A stretch of 64,000 nucleotides of DNA, from the NCBI RefSeq assembly GCF_001545115.1, contig NZ_FCNU01000032.1:339504-403503 (forward strand). The letters are read 5' to 3'. Every line of letters starts with the position of its first letter. Position 1 is the first letter of the stretch. Of the stretch, positions 17,684 to 26,440 are shown piece after piece. The notes below the pieces were generated by a model. It saw only the letters and a program-made list of their open reading frames with translations. It had not been told where the DNA came from and searched no databases. The DNA comes from Candidatus Protochlamydia phocaeensis. GTDB taxonomy: Bacteria > Chlamydiota > Chlamydiia > Chlamydiales > Parachlamydiaceae. The translations under genes and the position numbers were made by a program.

Positions 17684-19300
17684 TAATTGCCACTCATGCC
17701 CCTGTTGATTGAGTAGACGATCAACAATAGGAGGTCCCCAAGAGCCTGCTTCATATTGAGGAATTTCGGAATCTGTAGAAGACTTCCAATAATCCAAAAT
17801 AGGTGTAAGCAAGCGCCAGGCAGCCAGATGTTCCTCTGCTTGCGTATATAAGCTGTTATCCCCGTTTATACAATCATAGATCAGCTTTTCATAAGCTTCT
17901 GGAGAACGGGCTTTAAAATAAGCATCCGGGCAATAGCCAAATAAAATCGCTCTGACTTGCTTAACAAGAGTAGGGACTTTGGAAAGCGTGCGAAGGAAAA
18001 TACCGGGGTTCGGCTGGATGCGAATGAAAAGCGCGTTAGAGGCTTGTTCCTTAAGACTAGCTTTCTTTTTAAAAATAATGGCGATTTCAGTTGTCTGTTT
18101 GGCAAGTCGTTTTCCACCGCGAATATAAAACGGGACTCCTTGCCAACGAGGATTGTCAATAAAGAGTTTGGCTGCCATAAAGGTTTCGGCAGTCGAAGTC
18201 TCAGATACGTCCGCTTCCTGTTTGTAGCCAGGAACGTTTTCTCCTCGAATTATTCCTGGGCCATATTGGCCACGAATGACGCTATGTTCCATTTCTTCTA
18301 ATGTAAAGGGGCGGATAGCATTCAGCAGCTTAATTTTCTCTGCATGAATGTGATCGGAGCAAAGAAAGCGAGGGGGTTCCATCGCCACAATGGCGATAAG
18401 CTGCATTAAATGGTTTTGAAAAATATCGCGCAGCGCTCCTGTTTCTTCCCAAAAATGTGCCCGCGAGCCAATCCCGATCTCCTCGCTCAGTGTAATTTGA
18501 ACATGGTCGATGTACTCAGCATTCCACATAGGTTCCAAAAGCCCGCTTTCAAACCTTAAAGTAAACAGGTTCTGTACCCCTTCTTTACCCAGATAGTGGT
18601 CGATTAAATAAACTTGGCTTTCATCTAGATAGCGCAACAGGTTTTGCTGCAGTTGGAAAGCCGATTCCAGATCGGTTCCAAAAGGCTTTTCAAAAATGAT
18701 ACGGGACCATTTTTCTTGGCCGTCGGGCTCATATAAAAGCCCATGCTCCTGTATTTTCTTAATAATGGTTGTAAAGTAGCGAGGAGAAGTGGCCAAATAG
18801 TAAAGGCGATTTCCAGGCACGCCTCTTTCCTTGTCGATTTGCTGCAGCAATTTTTGCAGGTTTGCATAGCCTTCATCTTGCTCCAAGTCTGCTTGATGAT
18901 AAAATAAGCGCTCTTGGAAATCCTGCCAGAATAACTCTTCTTTAGGTTTTGCTCTAGAGAATTGATCGACCGCTTCTCCCATTAGCTTGCGAAAACTTTG
19001 ATTGGTGTGTTCCTTCCTGGCAAAGCCGATAATGGCGGTCTGTTCGGAAAGATTGCCTTCATAAGCTAGATTGTAAAGGGCTGGCAATAGCTTGCGTGCA
19101 GTTAAATCTCCTGTGGCCCCAAAAATGACTATTGTGCAAGGAATTGGCTGCTGGCTTAAGCGGGCATAAACTTCATCTTCAATGGCTTGATTAGTTAAAA
19201 ATTGAGCGGATGCCTGATTGAAAAAAAGACTGTTTCCCCCTACTAAAAATAATAGGAGAGATAATAACCTTCGTATAATTCCCGCACGACCACATACCAT
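17672..19300 (-). CDS. zwf: Glucose-6-phosphate dehydrogenase with Sec signal peptide
   Basis: The core is a clear G6PD. The NADP loop GATGDLTARKLLPALYNL lies at about residues 60-77, IIFEKPFGTDLESA in the middle, and the substrate motif IDHYLGKEGVQN at about 233-244 with its catalytic His and Lys; the family C-terminus follows. The odd feature is a 33-residue extension with a basic start (GIIRR), a hydrophobic core LLSLLLFLVGG and an Ala-X-Ala site (QASAQF), the pattern of a Sec signal. At 542 residues it is about that much longer than normal G6PDs. The ATG has AAGGAAAA upstream, so the extension is translated. The enzyme would oxidise glucose-6-phosphate with NADP outside the bacterial cytoplasm. 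No other pentose phosphate gene is adjacent. Confidence 0.9.
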   Translation of the reverse strand: MVCGRAGIIRRLLSLLLFLVGGNSLFFNQASAQFLTNQAIEDEVYARLSQQPIPCTIVIFGATGDLTARKLLPALYNLAYEGNLSEQTAIIGFARKEHTNQSFRKLMGEAVDQFSRAKPKEELFWQDFQERLFYHQADLEQDEGYANLQKLLQQIDKERGVPGNRLYYLATSPRYFTTIIKKIQEHGLLYEPDGQEKWSRIIFEKPFGTDLESAFQLQQNLLRYLDESQVYLIDHYLGKEGVQNLFTLRFESGLLEPMWNAEYIDHVQITLSEEIGIGSRAHFWEETGALRDIFQNHLMQLIAIVAMEPPRFLCSDHIHAEKIKLLNAIRPFTLEEMEHSVIRGQYGPGIIRGENVPGYKQEADVSETSTAETFMAAKLFIDNPRWQGVPFYIRGGKRLAKQTTEIAIIFKKKASLKEQASNALFIRIQPNPGIFLRTLSKVPTLVKQVRAILFGYCPDAYFKARSPEAYEKLIYDCINGDNSLYTQAEEHLAAWRLLTPILDYWKSSTDSEIPQYEAGSWGPPIVDRLLNQQGHEWQLLEN

Positions 19301-19467
19301 GAATATTTTCCTTTCTTAGCTTTCGATTATTCTTAAGTCTAATCAATTGAAGAGTTTCTTTGGTTTTTTATTTTTTTTACTATAAAAAGAAAATTTACTG
19401 CCGAAAGAGGAAAAAAAAGATAGACGAAAGAATTTAATCTTCATAATCATATAACTTTAAGGAAATC

Positions 19468-20337
19468 ATGAATGTTTTAGGCATGAATAAAATTCTCAGC
19501 TGGATTTTAGCAGCTAACCTTTTATCCTTCCCTTTAGTTGCAGACGAGGGAGAAAATCTCAATAATGGATGTCTAGAGGAATGCCCGATTAGAGATTTTT
19601 ATCTGATCACGCTTCCAAAATCGGGATCCCACCTTCTCATCAAAGCATTGGTCATGCTGACCGACCGCTATCCTTATGGCCTGCACCACTTAAGTCCCTT
19701 GCTTCCGGCCGTCAGCGATGAGCAATTTGAACAGGTCCTTCAGCTTTGCAAAGATGACAATCACTTTGCTTTCAACCATACAGGCGCTTTTGGAAATTTA
19801 TTTGCGCATTTTTCGCAATCACATCCCGATTATTTAAAAATTTTGATGATCCGCGACCTGAGAGATGCTTTAGTTTCCTATGTCTATCACATTAGCCCCT
19901 CCTTGGAAGAGCAGTTTGGCTCATCTTTAAGTTTTGATGAGAAATTAGCGTTGGTATTAGATTTAGCCGGCTATGAAGTCGGAAAAGCATTTGAACGCGA
20001 TGTGGTTGTTGCTATTGATTGGATGAGGGATCCCGATGTCTTAGTCAATCGCTTTGAAGACCTGGTCGGATCGATAGGCGGAGGCTCTTCGGAAAAACAG
20101 CAGGAGACGCTTTTTTCTCTATCTAAAGCCTTAGGAATAGCTCTACAAGACGACAAGCTTAGGGATATACAAGAACATCTCTTTGGAAATGATACGGGCC
20201 CAAAAGTTTCGGGGACTTTCCGCTCGGGGCAAATCGGCTCCTGGAAGTCGCACTTCCAGCCTCATCATATTGATCTTTTTAAGCAGTATTGGGGGCTGTA
20301 CCAAATTCAAATGGGCTATCCTTTAGATTTTGAATAA
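19468..20337 (+). CDS. Exported sulfotransferase
   Basis: The 289-residue protein has a short signal peptide (hydrophobic residues 9-24, cut likely after LVA before DEGEN). The mature part has the PAPS-dependent sulfotransferase motifs. The 5'-phosphosulfate loop is LPKSGSHLL (Lys51), the 3'-phosphate site MIRDLRDALVSY supplies Arg129 and Ser137, and the C-terminal GTFRSGQIGSWKSHF (about 249-263) is the Arg/Gly-rich segment that closes over PAPS. A likely catalytic His lies in FNHTGAFGN (about 102-110). It would transfer sulfate to a hydroxyl or amine of an unknown acceptor. It converges with a fused ATP sulfurylase/APS kinase gene, which makes PAPS and also has a signal peptide. AAGGAAATC precedes the ATG. 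Confidence 0.88.
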   Translation: MNVLGMNKILSWILAANLLSFPLVADEGENLNNGCLEECPIRDFYLITLPKSGSHLLIKALVMLTDRYPYGLHHLSPLLPAVSDEQFEQVLQLCKDDNHFAFNHTGAFGNLFAHFSQSHPDYLKILMIRDLRDALVSYVYHISPSLEEQFGSSLSFDEKLALVLDLAGYEVGKAFERDVVVAIDWMRDPDVLVNRFEDLVGSIGGGSSEKQQETLFSLSKALGIALQDDKLRDIQEHLFGNDTGPKVSGTFRSGQIGSWKSHFQPHHIDLFKQYWGLYQIQMGYPLDFE

Positions 20338-20382
20338 ATCCCCCTGCTTGCTTTATTTAAAACATTATTTTTCCTTCGTGAT

Positions 20383-20414
20383 AGACAGAGCTTGTGCAAG
20401 CACAAACTCTGTCT
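20383..20414. terminator. Stem-loop between converging genes
   Basis: Two 15-base arms (AGACAGAGCTTGTGC and its near complement, one mismatch) are separated by 2 bases. It sits between the ends of the sulfotransferase and PAPS synthase genes, so it may stop transcription from both sides. A strong T-run is lacking. Confidence 0.55.
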
Positions 20415-20435
20415 GATCTTGCTATTTGAAAGGAT

Positions 20436-22154
20436 TTAAGGAATCAAGCCTTCTTGGCGCAAATAATCTAGGATAAGCTCTACAGCATCTGATATGCTAT
20501 AGCTAGCAGTATCGATGATCAATTCCGGATTTTGAGGTTCTTCATATGGGTCGCTAATTCCCGTGAACGCCGCCAGTTTACCTTCTCTAGCAAGTGCGTA
20601 TAGTCCCTTGGTGTCCCTTCTTTCGCACTCTTCTAAAGGAGTCGAAAGATAAATTTCGATATAATTTCCCAAGCCGTTAATGAGCGATCTATTGTATTGG
20701 CGATCTGCTTCGTAAGGGGCAATTAAAGCACAGATGGCCGCCCCCCTATTCTTGGTAATTTCACTGGCTACAAAGCCCACACGACGGACATTGAGAGAGC
20801 GGTGATCTTTAGAAAATCCCAGCTCGCTGGATAAATGTTGGCGAATAATATCGCCGTCCAATACAGTCACAGCTCTTTGCTGAATTTCCATTAGCTTTAT
20901 TCCCAAGGCATTGGCCAAGGTCGATTTTCCAGATCCGGAAAGGCCGGTAAAGAAAAGAGTAAAGCCTTGCTGTGCACGCGGTGGATAAACTTTTTTCAAC
21001 TCTGCAACAATTTCTGAAAAGGTGAACCATTCGGGAATATCTTTTCCTTGCTGCAAAAGCTTTCTAAGCTGGGTTCCCGAAATAGATAAAATAGTTTTAC
21101 CCGGCTCAATTTCATTTATAGGCTGATAGCTTTGGTCTTCTTCGACAAAAACCATTTCTTTAAAGGGAACGACTTCAATGCCAATCTCTTTTGAATAAGC
21201 CTTTACAAGCTCCTGGGCAGCATAAGGATCATAGAAATCTTTTCCTTGGCTGTCTTTGCCGGGTCCGGAGTGATCGCGTCCTACAATAAAATGCGTACAT
21301 CCATAATTTTTTCGGATGATCGCATGCCATAGAGCTTCTCGAGGCCCGCCCATTCTCATCGCAATGGGCAATAGACTGAGCGTCGCCCCTCCTTCAGGAT
21401 AGTAATTCATCAGCTTTTGATAGCATTTTACACGGGTAAAATAATCGACATCTCCCGGCTTTGTCATTCCAACGGCGGGATGGATGAGCAGATGGGCGCC
21501 GGCTGTTTGAGCAGCGCGTAAGGTCATTTCAAAATGAGCGCGATGCATAGGATTTCTAGTTTGGAAAGCGACAATTTGCCGGATTCCCTTTTCTTTAAAA
21601 TAGGCTTTTAATTCTTGAGGAGTCCTGCGAAGGGCTGTAAAATCATAATGCCTCGGCATTTGGACTTTTTCAATTTTCCCTCCCACATAATAGTCTCCCG
21701 TTTGCTGAAAGAGATAGGCGACCCCTGGATGCTCTATATTTGTTGTTCCATACACTTTTTCTGCTTCGGTCTGCTTATTGGGCTTCCAAACATCAGACAC
21801 GGTTAAAAAGGCCAGAACAAACCCTTCCTTATCTTTTAAAGCAATTTTTTGATTTTCCTCAATCATGGCCAATTTATTCTCGGGAATATCTAAAACAATG
21901 GGAATAGGCCAAAGCGATCCATCAGGAAGCCGCATGTCATGGACAACGCGATCATAGGTTTGACTATCCATAAATCCTTCTAGCGGAGCAAAACCGCCAT
22001 TGAGCAAAAGCTCTAAATCGCAGAGTTGGCGCTGCGTAAGAGTGAGAGAAGGGGGATTGGCAAAAGATTGGCCAGGAAAAGCAATAATTAAACATAACAG
22101 CAACAACCAGCGAAAAGCTGCCGGTCGGTTTTTCTTCATTTGATGCTCAGTCAT
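20436..22154 (-). CDS. Exported bifunctional ATP sulfurylase/APS kinase (PAPS synthase)
   Basis: Two enzymes are fused. Residues about 38-390 are ATP sulfurylase, with the nucleotide-binding QTRNPMHRAHFE (about 200-211) and the downstream IVGRDHSGPG loop. Residues 397-572 are APS kinase, with the P-loop GLSGSGKS at 404-411 and an LDGDIIRQHL segment. Together they turn sulfate and two ATP into PAPS. The first 33 residues are a signal peptide: basic KKNRPAAFR, a hydrophobic LLLLCLIIAFPG core and a cut site after SFA. Such an enzyme is normally cytosolic, because it needs ATP. The gene faces a sulfotransferase with its own signal peptide, which suggests a secreted sulfation module. No sulfite reductase or cys genes are adjacent. 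Confidence 0.9.
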   Translation of the reverse strand: MTEHQMKKNRPAAFRWLLLLCLIIAFPGQSFANPPSLTLTQRQLCDLELLLNGGFAPLEGFMDSQTYDRVVHDMRLPDGSLWPIPIVLDIPENKLAMIEENQKIALKDKEGFVLAFLTVSDVWKPNKQTEAEKVYGTTNIEHPGVAYLFQQTGDYYVGGKIEKVQMPRHYDFTALRRTPQELKAYFKEKGIRQIVAFQTRNPMHRAHFEMTLRAAQTAGAHLLIHPAVGMTKPGDVDYFTRVKCYQKLMNYYPEGGATLSLLPIAMRMGGPREALWHAIIRKNYGCTHFIVGRDHSGPGKDSQGKDFYDPYAAQELVKAYSKEIGIEVVPFKEMVFVEEDQSYQPINEIEPGKTILSISGTQLRKLLQQGKDIPEWFTFSEIVAELKKVYPPRAQQGFTLFFTGLSGSGKSTLANALGIKLMEIQQRAVTVLDGDIIRQHLSSELGFSKDHRSLNVRRVGFVASEITKNRGAAICALIAPYEADRQYNRSLINGLGNYIEIYLSTPLEECERRDTKGLYALAREGKLAAFTGISDPYEEPQNPELIIDTASYSISDAVELILDYLRQEGLIP

Positions 22155-22549
22155 GATGATTCTCGATTTGAATTTATTTGATCATTAAAGCTTGTTTTCA
22201 AATTACTAATAGCCTAAATTTAAGTTCTTTCTAGTCGGATTGCAATGCGGATAGACAGGGCGATATTAAATCGATATAGCCCGTCCATCCGCATTGCAAC
22301 CTGGCTGAGAAATAATCTTGAATATAGGCATTATGAATTTGAAGACAAGCTCTTAGCCTTATCTTAATACCTATCTTTGTTATTTGATTGAATCTTTATT
22401 TAACTTATCAGCTAAAAATTAAACAGACACTTATCTACCTGATATTTAGAAACTTCATCAGCAATTATTAAGCTCGAAAGACCTTGCAGATGGAGGATAG
22501 AGGTCTAAAGCAAAGAAACCGAACAAATTCGCTAAATTAGGAAGAAATA
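22155..22549. other. Gap between divergent genes, holds one hairpin
   Basis: The 395 bases between the PAPS synthase start and the SET gene contain the hairpin at 22240-22299. No ORF is supported. The rest is AT-rich and should hold the promoters of both divergent genes; no clear box was picked out. Confidence 0.4.
22240..22299. repeat. Long imperfect inverted repeat
   Basis: A 13-base perfect outer arm, TTGCAATGCGGAT, pairs with ATCCGCATTGCAA, and the inner arms GGGCGATAT and ATATAGCCC pair with small bulges around a 5-base loop. It lies in a divergent gap and is therefore not an obvious terminator. It may be a regulatory hairpin or a structured repeat. Confidence 0.6.
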
Positions 22550-23065
22550 ATGAGTATAGCTTCGTATTGCTCGCCTAAAACAGAAAGCCGGGAAAGCGCG
22601 ATTGAAGGAAAGGGGCGCTTTGCTAAAGAAGCGATTAGCAGAGGGGAAATCATTGCCGTCCGCTCAGGGCATCTGGTAAATGGCAAGCAGCTCGAAGAAT
22701 ATGCAGATGTCATCGACGATGCCGAGCATCAAATTGCCGATGATTTTTATCTCATTCCTACATCCAAGAATGAGTTTGAAGATGTCATGTGTTTTATCAA
22801 TCATTCCTGCACGCCAAATGTAGGAATTTTGGGAAATATTATTTTAATTGCCATTAGAGAGATAGAAGCAGAAGAAGAACTTTGCTTGGATTATGCGATG
22901 GTCTTTAACAATGAAAAGACTTTTTCCTGTAAGTGTGGAGAAGAAAATTGCCGCAAGACCATTACAGGAAAAGACTGGATGAATAAAGATTTGCAAAACA
23001 AGTATGGAGACTATTTTTCAAGCTATTTGCTGCAAAAGATTAAGCAGCAAAAGGCCCATTCTTGA
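22550..23065 (+). CDS. SET-domain lysine methyltransferase-like protein
   Basis: The 171-residue protein is essentially one SET domain. It starts with GRFAKEAISRGEIIA (about 22-37) and has the S-adenosylmethionine/active-site pair NHSCTPN (about 84-90) and ELCLDYAM (about 108-115). A short post-SET cysteine cluster follows, CKCGEENC (about 125-132), which binds zinc in histone methyltransferases. Such proteins in chlamydiae and other intracellular bacteria can methylate histones, of host or self. The N-terminus has no Sec signal; a type III route is possible. AGGAAGAA precedes the ATG. The gene stands alone after a 395-base gap. The protein target is unknown. Confidence 0.85.
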   Translation: MSIASYCSPKTESRESAIEGKGRFAKEAISRGEIIAVRSGHLVNGKQLEEYADVIDDAEHQIADDFYLIPTSKNEFEDVMCFINHSCTPNVGILGNIILIAIREIEAEEELCLDYAMVFNNEKTFSCKCGEENCRKTITGKDWMNKDLQNKYGDYFSSYLLQKIKQQKAHS

Positions 23066-23096
23066 TCCGGCTGACCAAATTTTACAAATCAATGGT

Positions 23097-23996
23097 TTAA
23101 ACGCGGTCTTCGACCAATTGCTGATTGGTTCTTACATTATCTCTCAGCCAAGGCCCCAGAAAATTTAGAAGGGCATCATTGACCGGATCCGGGCATTCCT
23201 CATGGGGGAGATGACCGCATTGAGGAATACTTATGCCTTGAACTTGGCTTGCCATCGTTTTCCAAATACCCAGAACATCGAACATTTGGCCGACCAAATC
23301 AAAATTTTCTCCCCATAAGGCCAATATGGGACATTGAATGAGAACATTCTCATCTTGTTTATCTTGCGCCACATCTTCTTCAGCCGCACGGTAATCGCTA
23401 AAGGCTCCCCTCAAGGCTCCGGGCTGAGAATAGGCATTGACATAAACGGCAATTTCCTCATCTGTAAACGTTTCGGGATTATAACACCAAGTCGTATAGA
23501 AATGACGCAACCAAATCTCTTCCCTTCCCTGGATTAAGGCTTCCGGAAGATCGGGAAGACGGTTAAAAATAAAAAACCAATGCCCTTTGGCAATTTTAGC
23601 ATCCATCGATTCGAAAATAATGCGGGTGGGAACATTGTCCAGGACAGCAAGCCGATCAACGACATCAGGGAAATCTTTTGCAAATCTAGTCGCTACGCGT
23701 GCGCCCCGGTCATGGCCGATAAGAGCGATTTTTTGAATTCCCAAGGCCTGAAGCAGTTCATAAATATCTCTCGCCATTGTGCGCTTGTCATAGCCTGAAG
23801 CCGGCTTTTCGCTATACCCATATCCACGCAAATCAGGAACAATGACGCGAAATTTCTGAGCGAGGACGGGGATCTGCTTGCGCCAAGCAAACCACATCTC
23901 CGGAAATCCGTGCAAGAGCACAACAGGCGGTCCCTCTCCTACCTCAACATAATGCAGTTTAATTCCATTTACTTTACGCGTGTGATGACTAAGCAT
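23097..23996 (-). CDS. Alpha/beta hydrolase, epoxide hydrolase/dehalogenase type
   Basis: The 299-residue protein has a clear alpha/beta hydrolase fold. The oxyanion region is HGFPEMWFAWRKQIP (about 29-43), and the nucleophile elbow is GHDRGARVATRF (about 94-105), where an Asp replaces the usual Ser. The catalytic His occurs in CGHLPHEECP near the end. An Asp nucleophile is typical of epoxide hydrolases and fluoroacetate dehalogenases. It acts in the cytosol, since no signal peptide is seen. GAGGG lies before the ATG. Its 3' end meets the SET gene end with a 31-base gap. Which substrate class it uses cannot be said. Confidence 0.85.
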   Translation of the reverse strand: MLSHHTRKVNGIKLHYVEVGEGPPVVLLHGFPEMWFAWRKQIPVLAQKFRVIVPDLRGYGYSEKPASGYDKRTMARDIYELLQALGIQKIALIGHDRGARVATRFAKDFPDVVDRLAVLDNVPTRIIFESMDAKIAKGHWFFIFNRLPDLPEALIQGREEIWLRHFYTTWCYNPETFTDEEIAVYVNAYSQPGALRGAFSDYRAAEEDVAQDKQDENVLIQCPILALWGENFDLVGQMFDVLGIWKTMASQVQGISIPQCGHLPHEECPDPVNDALLNFLGPWLRDNVRTNQQLVEDRV

Positions 23997-24399
23997 TCCC
24001 TCTTTCCTCCCTTTTTCTAGATCTTGCTACGCATAATAGCCTATAGATCTATCCATATCGCCCTTCGACTTGCGAGACAATGGTTATTTTAATTTTGAAG
24101 GAAGAATTTTTAATAACTTTAAGAGCTTGTCTTTTTTGCAGATCTATTTATAAATTTATTTTTATTTAATTCATTTTTTTGATTCAAATTAAATAAAAAT
24201 GAATATTTGAAGACATAGAAGTCGCTGTGCTATACTTTCTTAATTAAATTATTTGAGCGGATGATCTATTGAGGCTATCGCATTGCCAATTATCTAGGAG
24301 AAAGAATTTTAATCTAGGCAATTAGCAATGTGACAATCTCTGATGAGGTGGCTCTACTTAACTTAGCTAAGTCAGTCCGTCAATGAAAAGGAGTATTAA
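23997..24399. other. Gap with dispersed repeat copy
   Basis: The 403 bases before the carbonic anhydrase gene hold no supported ORF. They contain an AT-rich stretch (24120-24260) and the inverted repeat at 24271-24341. The promoter of the carbonic anhydrase gene should lie after it. Confidence 0.4.
24271..24341. repeat. Dispersed inverted-repeat element, copy 2
   Basis: The left end GAGGCTATCGCATTGCCAAT and the right end, read on the minus strand as AGAGATTGTCACATTGCTAA, are near complements; each is followed by ATTRYCTAG. The right end read on the minus strand matches the left end of the copy at 28775. The element would fold into a long hairpin. Confidence 0.5.
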
Positions 24400-25056
24400 A
24401 TGAAAAAACTTATTCATGGCATTGTCGATTTTAGAAAGAATCTCACGGAAGAAAGCAGAGCCCTTTTTGCCAAGCTTGCCTTAGGACAAAAACCGGATGC
24501 GCTCTTCATTGCCTGCTCGGATAGCCGCGTTGTCCCCAATCTTTTTGCTTCTACTAACCCTGGAGATGTATTTGTTCTGCGAAACGTGGGGAATCTGATG
24601 CCCCCTTTTTCCGCTTCTCCTGGAGATGCAAGCGCTTCGGCCGCCCTTGAATTTTCCATTTTCTCTCTCAATGTATCTGACATTATTGTTTGCGGCCACT
24701 CGGAATGCGGGGCCATGCAAATGCTTGCCCAAGGCACCTATGATTCTTCCTGTCCCCACCTTCAAGCGTGGCTCCAATATGGAACGGAATCCCTAAATAA
24801 AGTCAGACAGGGATTTACAATTGATCCTTCTTTATCCGAGCACAATCAAATTTCTCAAATCAATGTTCTTCAACAAATCGATCATATTAAAAGTTATCCC
24901 TTTGTTCAGGAACGCATAGAAAAAAATAAACTTCACATTCATGGCTGGTGGTTTGATATTGCCCATGCGGACGTCTACTGTTATGAGCAAAGCCTCAATC
25001 AATTCGTTTTAATCGATGAAAACGAAGCCAAGCTTATCTTGGAAAGACTAGGATAA
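24400..25056 (+). CDS. Beta-carbonic anhydrase
   Basis: The 218-residue protein is a beta-class carbonic anhydrase. The zinc ligands and catalytic pair are seen in CSDSRV (about residues 39-44) and GHSECGAM (about 97-104). The conserved FVLRNVGN segment (about 58-65) is also present. The enzyme interconverts CO2 and bicarbonate in the cytosol. The ribosome binding site AAGGAG is ideal. The gene is monocistronic, followed by a G/C-rich hairpin near 25170-25196. The length is usual for the bacterial family. No signal peptide is present, unlike several neighbours. Confidence 0.92.
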   Translation: MKKLIHGIVDFRKNLTEESRALFAKLALGQKPDALFIACSDSRVVPNLFASTNPGDVFVLRNVGNLMPPFSASPGDASASAALEFSIFSLNVSDIIVCGHSECGAMQMLAQGTYDSSCPHLQAWLQYGTESLNKVRQGFTIDPSLSEHNQISQINVLQQIDHIKSYPFVQERIEKNKLHIHGWWFDIAHADVYCYEQSLNQFVLIDENEAKLILERLG

Positions 25057-25169
25057 TTGAATTTATCAATGAGTTGCTTTAAGTCTTTTCCAAGAAATGC
25101 TTTTACAGCCTATCTAATTCTAAATTAGGAAAAAGACTTGAAACGGAGTAGGTATCTGCTCAATCTGAA

Positions 25170-25196
25170 GGAGGGGTGGCTGGCTATTTCCCCTCC
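25170..25196 (+). terminator. Probable terminator after the carbonic anhydrase gene
   Basis: GGAGGGG pairs with CCCCTCC across a 13-base loop, about 110 bases after the stop codon. A short T-containing tail follows. The stem is strong but short. Confidence 0.4.
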
Positions 25197-25351
25197 CCTA
25201 TTCTTCCACGGCGCATAAGAAGCGGGCCTTCCTCTTTTCAAATAAGGAATAGACCTCTTATTTCTCATCCCTTTTTTATTCTTGTTAAACATTTTCTTAT
25301 TTTTAGCGTATAGAAAATAGATGAAGCCCTATCAATCCATAAGGAGGTCGT

Positions 25352-26440
25352 ATGCTGCCCTTAAATTTTGATGCAGTCGGCTCTAATCCCGGGGAGAAAG
25401 AGCCAGAAGAATATTTTTTAAGTGCCAAACACATTCCTTCCAATCAAAAATTTACGGTGGCCAGCTGGGATGGCGGAGGAGTAAGAGGCATAATACCTAT
25501 CACAATCATCCAAGACATCTGTAAGAGGAGCGGCCTAGATCCCTACGAATTTATTGATATGGGCATTGGCACATCCACAGGCGGGCTTTTATGCGCCGCT
25601 TACCTAGGCCAAAAAAATGATCAACCTTTATTTAAAGCCTCCACGCTTTCAGATTTTTGGAAGGACAAGATTGGAGAAGTTTTTCGCAATCATACCTGGC
25701 TTGCGCGTCTTTTTCCTCTTTCCGATGGAATATTTTGGGTAAAATATTCTGCAGATGGATTAGAGAAAGTCATCGGAGAAATCGCAGATAATACAATGGA
25801 CATTAAAGCCAATATGTCTGCGCCCACCATTTTTACCTCTTATGATGCCACGGTAGGAAAGCCTTTTTATTTTAGATCAACAGATGTGGAGAACAGTTTA
25901 GATAAAACAATCTATAAAGTGAAAAGCGTTTTAAGATGCACAACAGCAGCTCCTGGCTATTTGCCAGCCGCTAAGATAACCATCGATCAGGAAGACCATG
26001 CCTTTTTAGATGGCGGCCTTGCCAACAACAATCCGAGCTTGATAGGATATATAGAAGCGCAAAACTTGGCGGGCTCAAGACCCATTCAAGTGCTATCTTT
26101 TGGAACGGGAGAAGTGGATTATACTGTTTCTTACAATCGAATCGCTCGCGCAGGATTTCTTGGCGTTGCCCCTGTTGTTTTCAATGCCTTCTTTGCTGCC
26201 ATGGAAAACCATCCTACACAAGAGTTAAGCAAAACATTAAAGGACAATTTTCACCGTTTCCAAGTATATGGCCTTCCTTCGGAACATTCCGGGCTGGATG
26301 ATGTGTCTTCCGTTCCTTATTTGGAAGAAGTAGCGCGAGAGTGGATCGAAAAGAACAATGATCTGCTAGAAACCGTCGCGTCTTCTTTAAAGCCCAAACT
26401 AGATCCAAGTGACCCTTATGCCAAAACCATTGAATTTTAA
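25352..26440 (+). CDS. Patatin-like phospholipase
   Basis: The 362-residue protein carries the patatin lipase signature. The oxyanion loop is DGGGVRGI (about residues 40-47), the serine elbow GTSTGG has Ser75, and the DGG of the catalytic dyad is at Asp220-Gly221 (LDGGLANNNPS). Patatin phospholipases cleave acyl chains from phospholipids with Ser-Asp chemistry. In intracellular bacteria they are often secreted to alter host membranes. The N-terminus lacks a Sec signal, so any secretion would be by another route. AAGGAGG precedes the ATG. It stands alone, followed by a hairpin. Length and motifs are complete. Confidence 0.88.
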   Translation: MLPLNFDAVGSNPGEKEPEEYFLSAKHIPSNQKFTVASWDGGGVRGIIPITIIQDICKRSGLDPYEFIDMGIGTSTGGLLCAAYLGQKNDQPLFKASTLSDFWKDKIGEVFRNHTWLARLFPLSDGIFWVKYSADGLEKVIGEIADNTMDIKANMSAPTIFTSYDATVGKPFYFRSTDVENSLDKTIYKVKSVLRCTTAAPGYLPAAKITIDQEDHAFLDGGLANNNPSLIGYIEAQNLAGSRPIQVLSFGTGEVDYTVSYNRIARAGFLGVAPVVFNAFFAAMENHPTQELSKTLKDNFHRFQVYGLPSEHSGLDDVSSVPYLEEVAREWIEKNNDLLETVASSLKPKLDPSDPYAKTIEF

